64,000 bases of DNA from Apostichopus japonicus (Eukaryota; Echinodermata; Holothuroidea; Aspidochirotida; Stichopodidae): the NCBI RefSeq assembly GCF_037975245.1, contig NC_092567.1, forward strand, positions 8,990,714-9,054,713. The letters run 5' to 3'. The notes under the pieces are model-generated. The model saw only the letters and a program-made list of their open reading frames with translations, was not told the DNA's origin and did no database searches. This document shows, in pieces, positions 36,852-48,802 of the stretch. Numbering within the stretch: the stretch's first letter is position 1; every line of letters starts with the position of its first letter. The position numbers and the translations under genes were made by a program.

Positions 36852-37370
36852 GTCATCGCAGAACTGTCCGATTGTAAACGTTAGTGTAGCCTATACACGC
36901 GGACATTCTTCGCGCTGGAGCTGGATACCGCGATGTATAAACAACGAAGAGCCTGCTGTTAAAACTTATCTTGTGTTACACAAAGACCACGAAACCACCG
37001 ATCTACTACATATATTGCGGCTTAAGGAGTTTTTTAAATCATATCTAATTTATAAGAAATTTCACCGGAAATTATTGAAGAAATTGATCGAATCGTTGTC
37101 AGAGCAGAATATAGCACTGAGAAGCTTAGGCTCGCAGAACTGTCCGATTGTCAACGTTTGAGTATAGCCTACATGCGAACATTTTTCGCGTTGGCGCTGG
37201 ATAGCGCGATGTATAGCCTGAACAACTCAGAGTCTGCTGTTAAAAGTTACCTTCTGTTACTCAAAGACCACGGAACCACCGCTCAAGTACATGGCGGCTT
37301 AAGGAGTTTTTGAAAACATATCTAATTTTTAAGAAATTTCACCGGAAATTATGGAAGAAATTTATCTGTA
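36852..37370 (+). repeat. Tandem duplication, 276-bp offset
   Basis: The block from GCAGAACTGTCCGATTGT (36858) recurs at 37134 with roughly 85 percent identity by eye, including 'caaagaccacg', 'cttaaggagttttt' and 'aagaaatttcaccggaaatta'. The right unit keeps an open frame, described separately. Confidence 0.85.
37056..37313 (+). pseudogene. Decayed gene fragment, 85-codon open frame
   Basis: An 85-codon frame from 37056 to a TGA at 37311-37313, starting after a TAA and lacking an early ATG (the first ATG is well inside). It includes EIIEEIDRIVVRAEYSTEKL, then AELSDCQRLSIAYMRTFFAL, then SAVKSYLLLLKDHGTT. The pattern of acidic, leucine and alanine residues looks like a helical protein. The left duplicate unit encodes a recognisable AELSDCKR then YTRTFFALELDTAMY, but with a stop and a frameshift. 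It is probably a transferred fragment of a gene; the parent was not recognised. Partial exons of an unannotated gene are an alternative. Confidence 0.35.
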
Positions 37371-37944
37371 TACAAACGCTGTTTTGTTGTGATTACCGTA
37401 TAGGTACTGTGCGGAGGGTGGGTTATGACGCAATCTGCTATGGCAGAGCTGACGTCACGTATTGTACTGTTCAAATCATATTTGAATTGTCTATCCATAA
37501 CGATTAAAAAATCGTTTCTCCGTCAAACGCAACATTAGCGTTCTCATACTTTGACAACATGTTTGGAAAATTATTTACTATTTTTTAAGGTAACTTCTTT
37601 GGGCCACCAGACAATCCTTTTAAGGCTTCTTAGGCAATGTGTCTCCGGTTCCAACTAGACCACTAGCCATGGGTATTGAGCGGGCTCTTGACAGTGGAAC
37701 ATTCACATGGCAGTGCTTTCAGTACCCTTGAACATTGGTCTGGGTCCAACACTCCCGCCCTTCCCCTTTTACCGTTCATCTCTGTGTTATTGGGATGGTT
37801 ATTTAGACTAGTTAATACATTTTAAGGATTTATCGATGATTAAATTATAGTTTTGGAAAATAAAGTAACGCCAGCAAGAAAGACTCTGTCTTTCGCACTA
37901 TAATATGCATTAATAATTAACACCTAAACTGTTCATATATGTAT

Positions 37945-38175
37945 TTTAGATCCTCCTGCAAGCAGGAACTCGCAAATAAGCCATCATTGGCTTATCAAAG
38001 CCGCAAGCTGACCGAAGTCAGTCTCTTATATTCATATTTAACGTACATTATTATGAATTGTCTGTAACTGGACGACATTCATTAATCTTGGTGTGACTCG
38101 AACTCGGGACCTTATGATTGAAAGGCACCGGCGTTCATAGCTTTCCACTGAAGATAAAATATGCCTATGATAACA
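37945..38175 (-). mobile_element. tRNA-derived SINE, antisense
   Basis: Read on the - strand, the head contains an A-box-like TTCAGTGGAAAGC, then GGTCCCGAGTTCGAGTCAC, which resembles a tRNA B box. The body then ends in GCGAGTTCCTGCTTGCAGGA. The body matches 5100-5185 in opposite orientation. Two copies sharing a body, one with a tRNA-like head, fit a Pol III short element. Family not identified. Confidence 0.6.
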
Positions 38176-39175
38176 CAAGTTCCGTCAGAACAAAACATAA
38201 AGCAGAACCCGGTCTAGCATGGTCAAGAGAAGCAACTAAAATAACTATCCCGTTATATGTCAAAAATGATTAATTCAGGGAATTTTCTTAGTAAAGGAAC
38301 GTCATATAGTGACACGGCCTACCCAACATTTTACTTAACTTTTACAAAAATGTTACGATTGGTTTCAAAGTCCTAGAGGAAGAAGGGAGAGGGGTGGGTC
38401 CAGCTGGAAATATATAAACCACGTTTATGGATCAGTTTACCTTCAGAATGGAGTAAACTGGTCATTTTAACACCCTAAGAATACTGCCTTCGTCACCATC
38501 TCTTGAACTCTCACCTTGCTATTGCAAAATCACGTGAGTCAATGTCCAGTTTGATTTGTCTCCAACATTTGTGAATTATTAAGAAAAGCACATAATGAGA
38601 GCTGAGTGACCTGGATATGTTTCTGTAACGATTAAATTAATGTTAGAAAGGGATTGTCGAACTTCTATAATGATGAGAATGTTAAACTTTGCAATATAAT
38701 TGAAAATGGCTACTCAGCTAGACGGGATCAGCTTATAAACATAACGGAACATTTCCCCGCATCGCACCAATGTGTGATAGTACATTGGGTTGTATTGATT
38801 GAGTCATCGTGATATCAAGGGAAATCCCCTGGATAGGGTCATTTGATGGTTACCGGCAGGGAAGAGGATGGGGTGTGGCGATAAGTGAACTGATTCTTGT
38901 ACAGTAATCCTGTTTTACACATAAACCTTTTTTGCAAGACGTACTCGTTAGAAATCCTAAAATAATAACTGAAATAATAACAATAAACAGGACAAAAATT
39001 TGCGAGACATTTGAAAACATACAAAGTTTAATGTAACATGAATCCATTTATCTGAAATAACACTTTTAATATGGATGCATATGATGAATATTTACAACAT
39101 TTAAATATACTGCATTGTCTTTGTTTCTGTTTTATCTTATACATATTCATTACTTATATTTTTCCTCTTGTTTAG

Positions 39176-39240
39176 GGATTCAATGATGAGAATTACCAGT
39201 GGAGCTTGGCGAACTTCAACCTGGCAAGGCGCAAGTAACT
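39176..39240 (+). CDS. Terminal coding exon of the unrecognised gene
   Basis: Begins after 'cctcttgtttag' in phase 0 and reads GFNDE, then NYQWSLANFNLARRK, then TAA at 39236-39238. The exon continues two bases and ends at a strong CT|GTAAGT donor, so the stop codon lies just before the last junction. That placement should not trigger nonsense-mediated decay under the usual 50-base rule. The recovered C-terminal part totals about 78 residues. It ends basic (ARRK). No domain was recognised. Confidence 0.65.
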
Positions 39241-39731
39241 GTAAGTCAATACAGCTAAATACTCTCTACCTTGGTATTTAACATTGTATTTGTTAACAGT
39301 GATTGTCTGCTACTTACTTTTATTTGTAAAATCTTAATATATTAATATTAATCTCCATCAATAACCATAATTTGTATTCCGATATCTGTGATTATCTATT
39401 TTATTTGGTCACTAACACCATTTTCTTCAACTATAATTGGTTTTATTATATGTTTCATTAACAAAGATGATCCCTTATTTAATGTATGGAATTTAGTAAT
39501 AAGTTCCTTCCATTAACAAAAACATAGTTTGCTTGTTTACCGTGTTGCAGTGTTTTGTTTAGCCGGTGAGTTAAATAACTTATTGGCTCGTGGTATTGTT
39601 GGCGCTTTTTTCCGGGAGGAGAAGTACTCTTAGGTATCACTTCCCCATTATTCTACTAATAAGTATACTTTTGACCAATTATTATGATAACAATATAACC
39701 TAATATATATCATTTTATCTTTATTTTACAG

Positions 39732-40105
39732 CTCAATGCAAAGAGCATGTTCATCTGGCGTTGCCAATTAGCAGCAGGACTGTGACGTCATTTGCTCTAT
39801 TCTCAAAACGATGGCAGTACAGTACTTTCAGTGAGGAAGAATCTAATAAAGATTTAGGTTGTAAACTGTTAATATCTCTCAAATACTACAAACAGTGCCA
39901 GATAGAGCTCCAGTATAATACACTTGCAACTAGTCTAGTATGATTGCGACGTCATCAAATGCTTATATTCTCAAGACAATGGCATGGTGACTTCGTAAAC
40001 ACTGTAAATTTTACATTCATTGTGAATGGATCTTGTAGAGAGATTACATTGTAAAATAATATTAATAATTCCATATACAATAAAGAAGTAAAAGATAAGT
40101 GTTCA
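39732..40105 (+). other. 3' untranslated last exon
   Basis: An acceptor 'ctttattttacag' ends at 39731, and the exon runs to about 20 bases past the AATAAA at 40079-40084. A 60-codon frame starting at 39761 lies within it and is not in frame with the upstream coding exon. A TGACGTCA occurs at 39783. The 3' end is inferred from the signal and the GT-rich sequence after it. Confidence 0.55.
40079..40084 (+). terminator. Polyadenylation signal AATAAA
   Basis: Canonical hexamer about 840 bases after the stop in genomic distance, followed within 30-40 bases by 'attgtgttt', a GT-rich downstream element. Confidence 0.55.
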
Positions 40106-43100
40106 ATTTACATTGTGTTTAAAGGATTAATTTAATCTGAATTTCAGTCTTTAAATATTATAGTCCAAAAAAGGAGTGTTACTAAAGTTTCTTCAACTAT
40201 TCTGGGTTTGTTAGATATTCACCTTTAACATATGCTAAATGTCTGGACTACTCCTTTAATTGCTAAATCGATGATGACGTCAGCCCCTTAGTGCAAGCCT
40301 AAATATTCATATTAATACTGTGTTTTATACAATTTAATAAGTCAACAAACTCAAGTTTTGTAACTGTTCTTAAACCAGAGCATATTGAGATTATTTTTTA
40401 CAACATTTGTCCGTGTCGAATTGGTACTTCACTGTTCACTATCTATCTCTTATTTAGAGACAGCGACCTCATGTTTGCCACCAACTGAAATAGTCTGGTG
40501 ACGTCACTGACTACCAAGTTGAACAAACAATCAACATATTTTCTATTTATATCTCTTGAATTTAACTCGATGACATTGAAAACAAAACGATAACAGAGAA
40601 GTACATCTTGGAAATAATGATCAATTATGAGAAACTCGTCCACTATTAATTAAGATAAATTACCCACCTATTAGGAGGATTTAACCACAGGTAGCATACA
40701 TAATTTAAATGTAATGACAGCGTTTTCTTTTCTTTTTCGGAGAAGGGGATGGGGATTCTAGGGGATTCCTTCCCCATCATATCAAGAGATTAGGTTTGTT
40801 AAATGTTACTTACTACAAAGAACTCAAAACAAAAGCTACTTAGTGTTTTATTGTACTGTACAAAAAGTCATTTCTAATGTTTTAATAATAACATAACTGT
40901 CCATATCTGACTTCTTTCCTAACTCTAAATTCGTTTGCTCTTCAAGCCAAATTCAAACTTGCTAAGAGCCAATCAAGCTTCTAATGACGTCATCCATCAA
41001 CCCCTACGTCATCAGTATTGGAGACTATATTTTCTTGGATGTCAACTATTGAGAGAGGGAAGAAAGAGAGCACAATCTCTACCTTTCTCTATGTGTGTAT
41101 GTGGAGGAGCGGGGTGGGGGTGGGATGTTGGAGGGGTTAGACCCACCATATTGGTGACCAAGTAGATGTTATAGTAGTTATTTGCACCACAACCAGAACG
41201 CTAATTTGTATAATGGGAATTAAACGGTTATGTACAGTATTTTTTCCAATTTAAGTTAGTATGTAACAAAGTCATCGTTACTTGTGTGAATGAAGAGAAA
41301 GGTTCGTTCCGCCAACTCGTGTGTCCCTGATCAGATATTGCTGGACCTGTTCTCGCCCTCCACGCACTCCTCTTGTGCAAAGTATAACAACTTTCATTGT
41401 ATGTGATGTTATGATTCATCCCAATTTCAGACCCATATCTCTACCTCCCACCGCCCCCCCCCCCCCACCTCCACCCCGACAAACACTTGACTACTCAGAA
41501 AATTAATTATACGTCTAATTATGTTAATATTCCTAAACTTATTTTTATAAGCAGACATGTTTGGAATGCTTTGGCAAATATATTTACATACTGTATCCAC
41601 ACACACTTGGTAACTAGGATTGCATGATTAAACTTTTCTTCGTTCTTCCTTTAACTACATTTGATGTAAACTGTGACGTATCGACTGATACTTCAATAAC
41701 TTCATTTGTCAATACTTTCATTTTATTATTCTATTATTATTATTTTAAGCTTCGCTTTATTATCGTTTATATTGATTTATAATATGTTTGTTTCAAATCA
41801 TCATTTTAATAATTTAGTTTATTATCAATTTTACGGCATATCCTATTTGTTGTATTAACTGATCTCATCAGAGCACGAAAAATATAACATGAACGCTCAA
41901 AATAGTTCACCGACAAACAAACATACACAAGTTTATATTTAGTGTTAACGCTAACTCTTCGAAATTTGCAGTCAAGTTAAGGGCGCTTTGATCATGCGCA
42001 GTTAGTTAAATCTCTCCAGGTATGATTAAACGACGTCAATATAAGATTAATAACATTACTACAGAATTTAATCAGATTGACATATCTCCATTATTGTAAG
42101 CGCTTTTAATGGAATTCATATTATTATTTTTCATTTGCTTACTTTTACATTTTAAAAAGTGTCTGTTTTGACTCAAAAGAGACTGTAACGTCGATAACCT
42201 TAACAAGTTTGTAACAAAAGTGAACTTGAAGCAAACAGGTGTGATGTCATAGCAGGTGTGTTGTCAGATGATGTCAAGTGTGATGTCACTGACAGCAAAA
42301 TGTTATTTTTTTCATTTTTCACTACCTTGGTTTGACTTTGGGTTGGAAAAGATCCCAACTTTGTTTTAAGGAATGTGACAATGACGATACATAGTTTAGT
42401 ACATACCAATTTTGAAAAAGAAAATTAGACTCCCCCTTTATCGAAGGCAAAAGGAACCTATGCGATATTGAAGTCGTGTGTCTGTGTGTGCTTCTGTGAC
42501 ACATGCTTGGGTCCGCGATAACTCAACAACGGAGTGATGGATATTTCTCATACTTGCTTAATGTAGATGTATTTTAGTAAGAAGGTGTGCCCTATTTGTT
42601 AGCACTGACTTTACGAATCTTAATGAGGTTATGCACTTCTGGACCCAAACTTGTGAGCCCCAATATTTTTGGAACATTTGAGCGCAAAGTTTAATTAGGC
42701 CCAATTTTTGGGAAAGGCCAAAATGTTATATTGCAATAACTCCACAACCTACTTCATATTGTATCCAAACTTGGAATACTGTTGTTGGTTAATAGCTGGT
42801 ACATGTGGACATAAATATTATGATACCGTATTGGGTGATGACGTAAAACACTTTAATATTCCACTAATCACGTAACCATAGTGACCGTTGGACTCTTGTT
42901 AGTATTTTATCGTCTTCATTTACCTTCCGTTGTTATTAAAGTCATAAATAGAGCCTTGTTTGTTAGGACAATACGATCACGTGAGCTTACATAATTCATC
43001 AAGATTGAATAAGATAATAACGCTGATAATGTAATGTACATTAGGTAAACATTAAATACAATGGTATGCTCTCTGTGTTTCATTATTCGTTTTCATTATT

Positions 43101-43182
43101 TCCTTCACGTTCTTTTTTTATTGCATCTGTAAAGTTTCTACTTGTTTGTGATATTAAAGGAGAATCACACTAAATGATAAAA
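40106..43182. other. Intergenic, one dispersed repeat copy
   Basis: 40860-41050 is related to 62400-62600, sharing 'caatgacgtcatccatcaa' and 'ctacgtcatcagtat'. TGACGTCA occurs at 40275, 40499 and 40985, and TCACGTGA at 42977. 42240-42290 holds TGATGTCA variants. 42510-42800 resembles the AGGTCA-rich repeat family in layout, weakly. No gene is supported. Confidence 0.5.
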
Positions 43183-44322
43183 TATGTGATAGGTAGGCTA
43201 TCGATCATATTAATACTATGTGATAGGTAAGCTATCGATCATTTTAATATTATGTGATAGGTAAGCTATCGATCATTTTAATATTATGTGATAGGTAAGC
43301 TATCGATCATATTAATACTATGTGATAGGTAAGCTATCGATCATTTTAATATTATGTGATAGGTAAGCTATCGATCATATTAATACTATGTGATAGGTAA
43401 GCTATCGATCATTTTAATATTATGTGATAGGTAAGCTATCGATCATATTAATACTATGTGATAGGTAAGCTATCGATCATTTTAATATGATGTGATAGGT
43501 AAGCTATCGATCATTTTAATATTATGTGATAGGTAAGCTATCGATCATTTTAATATTATGTGATAAGTAAGCTATCGATCATATTAATATTATGTGATAG
43601 GTAAGCTATCGATCATTTTAATATTACATGATGGGTAAGCTATCGATCATTTTAATATTACGTGATTGGTAAGCTATCGATCATTGTAATATTATGTGAT
43701 TGGTAAATTATCGATCATTTTAATATGATGTGATAGGTAAGCTATCGATCATTGTAATATTATGTGATAGGTAAGCTATCGATCATTTTAATATTATGTG
43801 ATAAGTAAGCTATCGATCATTTTAATATTATGTGATAGGTAAGCTATCGATCATTGTAATATTATGTGATAAGTAAGCTATCGATCATTTTAATATTATG
43901 TGATAGGTAAGCTATCGATCATTTTAATATTACATGATGGGTAAGCTATCGATCATTTTAATATGATGTGATTGGTAAGCTATCGATCATTTTAATATTA
44001 TGTGATTGGTAAATTATCGATCATTTTAATATGATGTGATAGGTAAGCTATCGATCATTGTAATATTATGTGATAGGTAAGCTATCGATCATTGTAATAT
44101 TATGTGATAGGTAAGCTATCGATCATTTTAACATTACATGATAGGTAAGCTATCGATCATTTTAATATTATGTGACAGGTAAGCTATCGATCATTTTAAT
44201 ATTATGTGATAGGTAAGCTATCGATCATTTTAATATTATGTGATAGGTAAGCTATCGATCATTTTAACATTACATGATAGGTAAGCTGTCGATCATGTTA
44301 ATATTACATGATAGGTAAGATA
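43183..44322. repeat. 34-bp satellite array, about 33 copies
   Basis: Head-to-tail units carrying GTGATAGGTAAGCTATCGAT followed by an AT-rich filler. The GCTATCGATC block recurs every 34 bases (for example 43197, 43231, 43265). GATAG and CTATC within each unit are inverted around GTAAG, a five-base-pair hairpin, followed by the palindrome ATCGAT. In the first ten units two filler variants (CATATTAATACTA and CATTTTAATATTA) often alternate, suggesting a 68-bp higher-order unit. Degeneration is greatest at the right end. There are no spacers, so this is a satellite. Confidence 0.95.
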
Positions 44323-47300
44323 TTGACGAGCAAGTCCCTTTAGGTCACTTTACGCATTTGTGAGATATTACATTTGAACTTGGAGATACCGTTTCTATAC
44401 AATACTCGTAGATTTGAATAAGTTTTGAAATATTACAGTTTGCCTTCATTAATTGCTTCATATAAAGTCTTGTTTTATAAGGTATATAAGCAGAACGTTA
44501 AACAGTTATTGTTTTAGCATTACATAATTATGTCGTAGTAAAGCTGATAATATTATGTGTATATCAAGTAATCCTTAAATACTTAGATCGGCTCTGTATA
44601 TACTCTTCATTTAATTCTTCCATTGTTATTTCAATGCGCTTTATAAATGAGTCTACTGATTACGTTTTTTCTCAAATCTTTTTTATTTCTTTATATTCCG
44701 ATATTTTCCTTCGATTTAGAACAATTCTAAGACTACATCTAAAACTTGCTCTAATTATTGTTATATTTAGTCATTAATTATTAGATAACATTCTACTTAA
44801 ACAATTTACCAATGTTACTTTCTTTCAAGATTTAGTTGCTATCTTTCGTTCCTCCTATATCTCTATTATGAATTAATCTTTGATATTACTTACGCGTAAT
44901 ACAGTGAATATTAGAAGAATATTTTTAAATGTTACCATAATAACAATGACTGGCTGTCTACCGTTATACCATTGATTCTGTTATTCAAAATCATACTAAA
45001 ACATTGTCTTAGACATAAATGAATAAAAATGACATATTTTGTTTTTTAATCCAGTTCTTTGTTCCATTATTATGATATCTAATGATGTTTCTTTGAAGAC
45101 AATAGGAACACGTGACTTTGACGTATTAAAATAAAATTTTAACATAATAGCAAGGAAGATAATGTTCTGTATATTTAACATGAACCTTAAATGCAATGAT
45201 CGGCTCTCCATAAATGGTTTTCATCTTTTTGTATTGTTATTTTGCTTCTTCTTATTAATGATGCTGATTCATGATTACTGAATATTCATGATCTCTTCAT
45301 TGTTATTCAGTTTTTGTCGAATTTGCTTTAACTCAATTGGATATTATGAAGCCATAAAGTGTACCAATATAACCCAAGCCCTGTCCCGCAAAACACATAT
45401 TTACATAACTATACAACACAGACTAACAAATATGGAGAAAATCACTGCGTTGCAGTATCTGTTTATTATATTACTTTTTTCCAAGGAAATAATTATCCCT
45501 TTATTTGTAATTGTTCTTGGTATCTTCTGTATTTCTGCATGCTTGTACAAATATGCAATTTTTTACAACCAAACACACTTGTTCCCTTTGAGGCGATTCT
45601 GAGTCTCTCATTGTGATACAATTACAACCGATTCATCCCGTTTATCTGTTACTATGTCATAAATTCATCTCGTAGGATCTTATCATGACATTATTGATAT
45701 CAACATTGTTATCTCTATGTAACATGTAGTCTATGAACTAACTTGTAATATCACCCTCTAACTCTGTTCTGTCCTGCATCAAGGTCAAACAGAAGGTTAT
45801 GGCTATACAGTAACGATCAACATACTGTAGGTGGGGCTGGTATATTTGCAGTTGAGATAAAGAAATTCTTCTTCTCCTGATAAAAGTGTCCCTATCGCTC
45901 TATGTGCCGTAAATTTAAGCTTTCTCTTCAAGTTCATCCCAAACTTTTCTAGAAACAAATGTTGCCCCCCCCCCTGACCTCAGATGACCTACAGAAATTT
46001 CGCGAAACCGGTAGATAATATGTACAAACTAGGTATGCTTCTGGCCTAGTGACGTAAGTTCAATTATAATTTGATTTCATTCAAACCAAACTAGAATCTG
46101 TTAAGAACTGTTTAGCTGCTCCAAAGACATTTTTATCTGTAATCCAAAGGCAGAATGTTTTGTGTCTCTCAACTTAATGTATGATTCTGTATCGTTTCAT
46201 TTCTATGACTGAGTAAATGGCTTATTTTATCCTTCATGGTGTGACTTTGTGGTCAGCAGTGCAAGAAATATATCTTCTCGTCAACAGCGCAGCATATGAT
46301 ATACGGCCAGCTGACATATTGTGGCAATTCATCATAAGCAAGCGATAGTATCAGATTGATGGAAGTTCAGTGATAGGGTAATGATTGTTCCTAGTTAATT
46401 TTGTATGTGTTCGCTTCAATATCTTACTATAAACAAAAAATAAAACAATGTTGACGTATGTGAAGTATATATTTTACCCCTCTTTTGGGAGTTGGCAGGA
46501 AATATTGTTTAACAAGTAGAAATTATAATGCAAACAGTATGTTGATCCATTTCGAGGGTGTAACAGGAACGGCATGGGTGTGAAAGGCTTCTATGACCGG
46601 AAAGATGTTAAACCTGATCATGTTTGGTTAGGTTATGGGTGAAAATAATTTAACGTTTAACGACGCTTTTAAATGTACTTTTGTGTTAATTTGTAACAGT
46701 TTTTTCGTCTCCCTAGCCAAGCCATGTAAGGTTAACTACTATGATAATATTATTAACATATCTAACCATATGGATTAGGCCGTACATCTGCTGATTAGAA
46801 ATAAACTGTTTGAACTAATAATACAGGACATAATACATTTGTGTTATCTGACTCAAATTTAGTGTAAGCTTTTACTGCTTCATTTACAAGCATTCTATCT
46901 ACATGTATTATTACATCGTGTAATGATATCTTAATTAACCTGAAGTTACCTTTTAGAAAACGTTACTTTGGATATCAGTGATGAAAAGAAAGTGTTCCTC
47001 TCTTTGTAAACCATAAAGCAGCCGTATTACGATTTACCAAGTATGTTACCAAAATCTTCAGTGTATTTAAAATTTGATTGCAGTTAATCAAATTAAGGTA
47101 TCTTGTTTTAAGTCGGTTAATGAGAGCAATTAGTAAAGTACATAAGCTTATTACCTGTCGTCACCCAGCTATTTGTTTTCTAGATTTAAACCTTTGAAGA
47201 ACTAAAGATGAACTGGAAACATCCAAAATTTAATTTACTGTTTGTTTGAATTAAGCATAACAATTTTAAGGAACAACTTTGCTACGGTAGTCCTGAAGCG

Positions 47301-48401
47301 AATAACAGATTTGTCAAAATCAACCGAATTATTTGTTTGAAATATACAAATTATAACCTGCTTAGCCTAAAACGAAATAGTCCAACGTTACAAACTAGCA
47401 TTCAATCTAAAAAATGTACATAAAATATATTGCATTCAAAATAAAACCATTTCTCTGCACTGACCTTAACAATATCAGCATTGATCGCCGCACGGTTCTC
47501 ATATCTCTTTGAATAAATGGTACAAGCGCCCTCTTAAATAATAAAGTTTGAATCACACGGGAGAAGGACATAACTATCTTTTGATTATAACAAGATTACC
47601 GAAAGGTGAATAATGTGGATTACGGTCAGGATAGTCAGAGTGAGGTTGTAGGATTATTTCGATCATCCATGTTTATTTGAGATTGGAAGGGCCGCCTTGA
47701 CGTAAGTTAGTTGTTGATGTGTACAAGAATGAATATTCAAAGAACATAGTGATATAGATATTAAACATGAAGAGAAACAACAGTGGAATCAGAGTAATGT
47801 ACAGCTTACTACCATCAAAGCTATTTACATTCCTCGGAGGTTGGGGCGGGGGAGTTTTGAAAGATTATAACCAATTTGATTTCGTTAACGTTGTGAATAC
47901 AACTATACATTTACAGGCTAAATTTAGTTATAGCTAAATCATTCGTTTAAACGATATGTTTATGATGGAAGTTAAAGGCCAAACTTGTTTTTATGTACAG
48001 AATTTGAACAGGATGACTTTCGAACTATTGCTTGTCATGGACAATTTACATATATGGATACAAACGATTATTCCGGTTAATTAGTCCATAATCTAGCATT
48101 TTGAACGATACGCCTGTATTGTCGGTCGAAAAGCCTTGATTAAAAATGATAAACTCCGATTATTAACCAAACAATCGGTCTAATTTTTAACCGATAATCC
48201 AATTTTATTGCATATAAGCTTTAATTTTCAGTTGTTAAACCTGGATAAGCGGTTGAAACAAAGACCGGCATTGAGCAATAATCCAATTTTTCCGACAGAA
48301 TAAAACTGGAATATATCATTAGTGGGTATTTTGCTTTGCCATACACGTGATTCAGGAATAATTTCGGCATGCGAGGAAACATCCGGTAAGATTAGCATAA
48401 C
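44323..48401. other. Intergenic, nothing recognised
   Basis: AT-rich. The largest frame (104 codons at 45288) is hydrophobic and low in complexity, and has no splice or start support. No repeat copy was recognised by eye apart from a short poly-C run near 45964. Confidence 0.5.
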
Positions 48402-48409
48402 AATACGCG

Positions 48410-48794
48410 CAGTGGCGTAGGAAGGTACTTTTGAGTCGGGGGGGGGGGGGCTGAAGACTGATGGCCGGACTGGGGGAGGGGTCTAAGGGGAGGGGGTGTC
48501 CCCCTTTCCTTTTTGGATTTTTTTTGCATTTCCAGGTGGCCTCAGATGCAATTTGGTGCAATATAGCACATTTCAACTCCCACTCCATTTTGTAAAGAAT
48601 TTTGCATTTTCACCTGGCCTTAAATGCAATTTGGTGCTCCAAATGAGAATTTTTTCTCATTTGGAAATGAAAAAGGGGTTTTCTGACTTGCGGAGCGGGG
48701 GGGGGGGGGGCGGAATGATACTTCCGCCCCCCACATTTTTCACTGGGGGGCTGGCGCCCCCCCCCCCCCAGCCCCCCCGGTTCCTACGCCCTTG
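48410..48794. mobile_element. 385-bp hAT-like MITE, perfect 8-bp duplication
   Basis: AATACGCG is exactly duplicated at 48402-48409 and 48795-48802. The left terminus is CAGTGGCGTAGGAAGG; the right terminus read inward is CAAGGGCGTAGGAACC. Poly-G (left) and poly-C (right) runs sit inside each end. Internally 'ctcagatgcaatttggtgc' is partly repeated as 'cttaaatgcaatttggtgc'. Too short to code for a transposase. Confidence 0.85.
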
Positions 48795-48802
48795 AATACG
48801 CG

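Larger units (their letters stand above)
33474..39175 (+). other. Intron of about 5.7 kb
   Basis: Inferred intron. It includes a tandem duplication at 36852-37370 and an antisense SINE at 37945-38175. From 33474 to 36850 no gene or repeat was recognised apart from a TGACGTCA at 34378, a TCACGTGA at 35884 and a (CATCTCTC)n stretch near 36100. Confidence 0.5.

Noticed and set aside
39761-39943. 60-codon frame after the main gene
   Set aside because: Lies in the last exon after an in-frame stop upstream; best read as 3' untranslated sequence.
43183-44322. CRISPR array
   Set aside because: Regular 34-bp periodicity, but no unique spacers and an animal-type context; it is a satellite.
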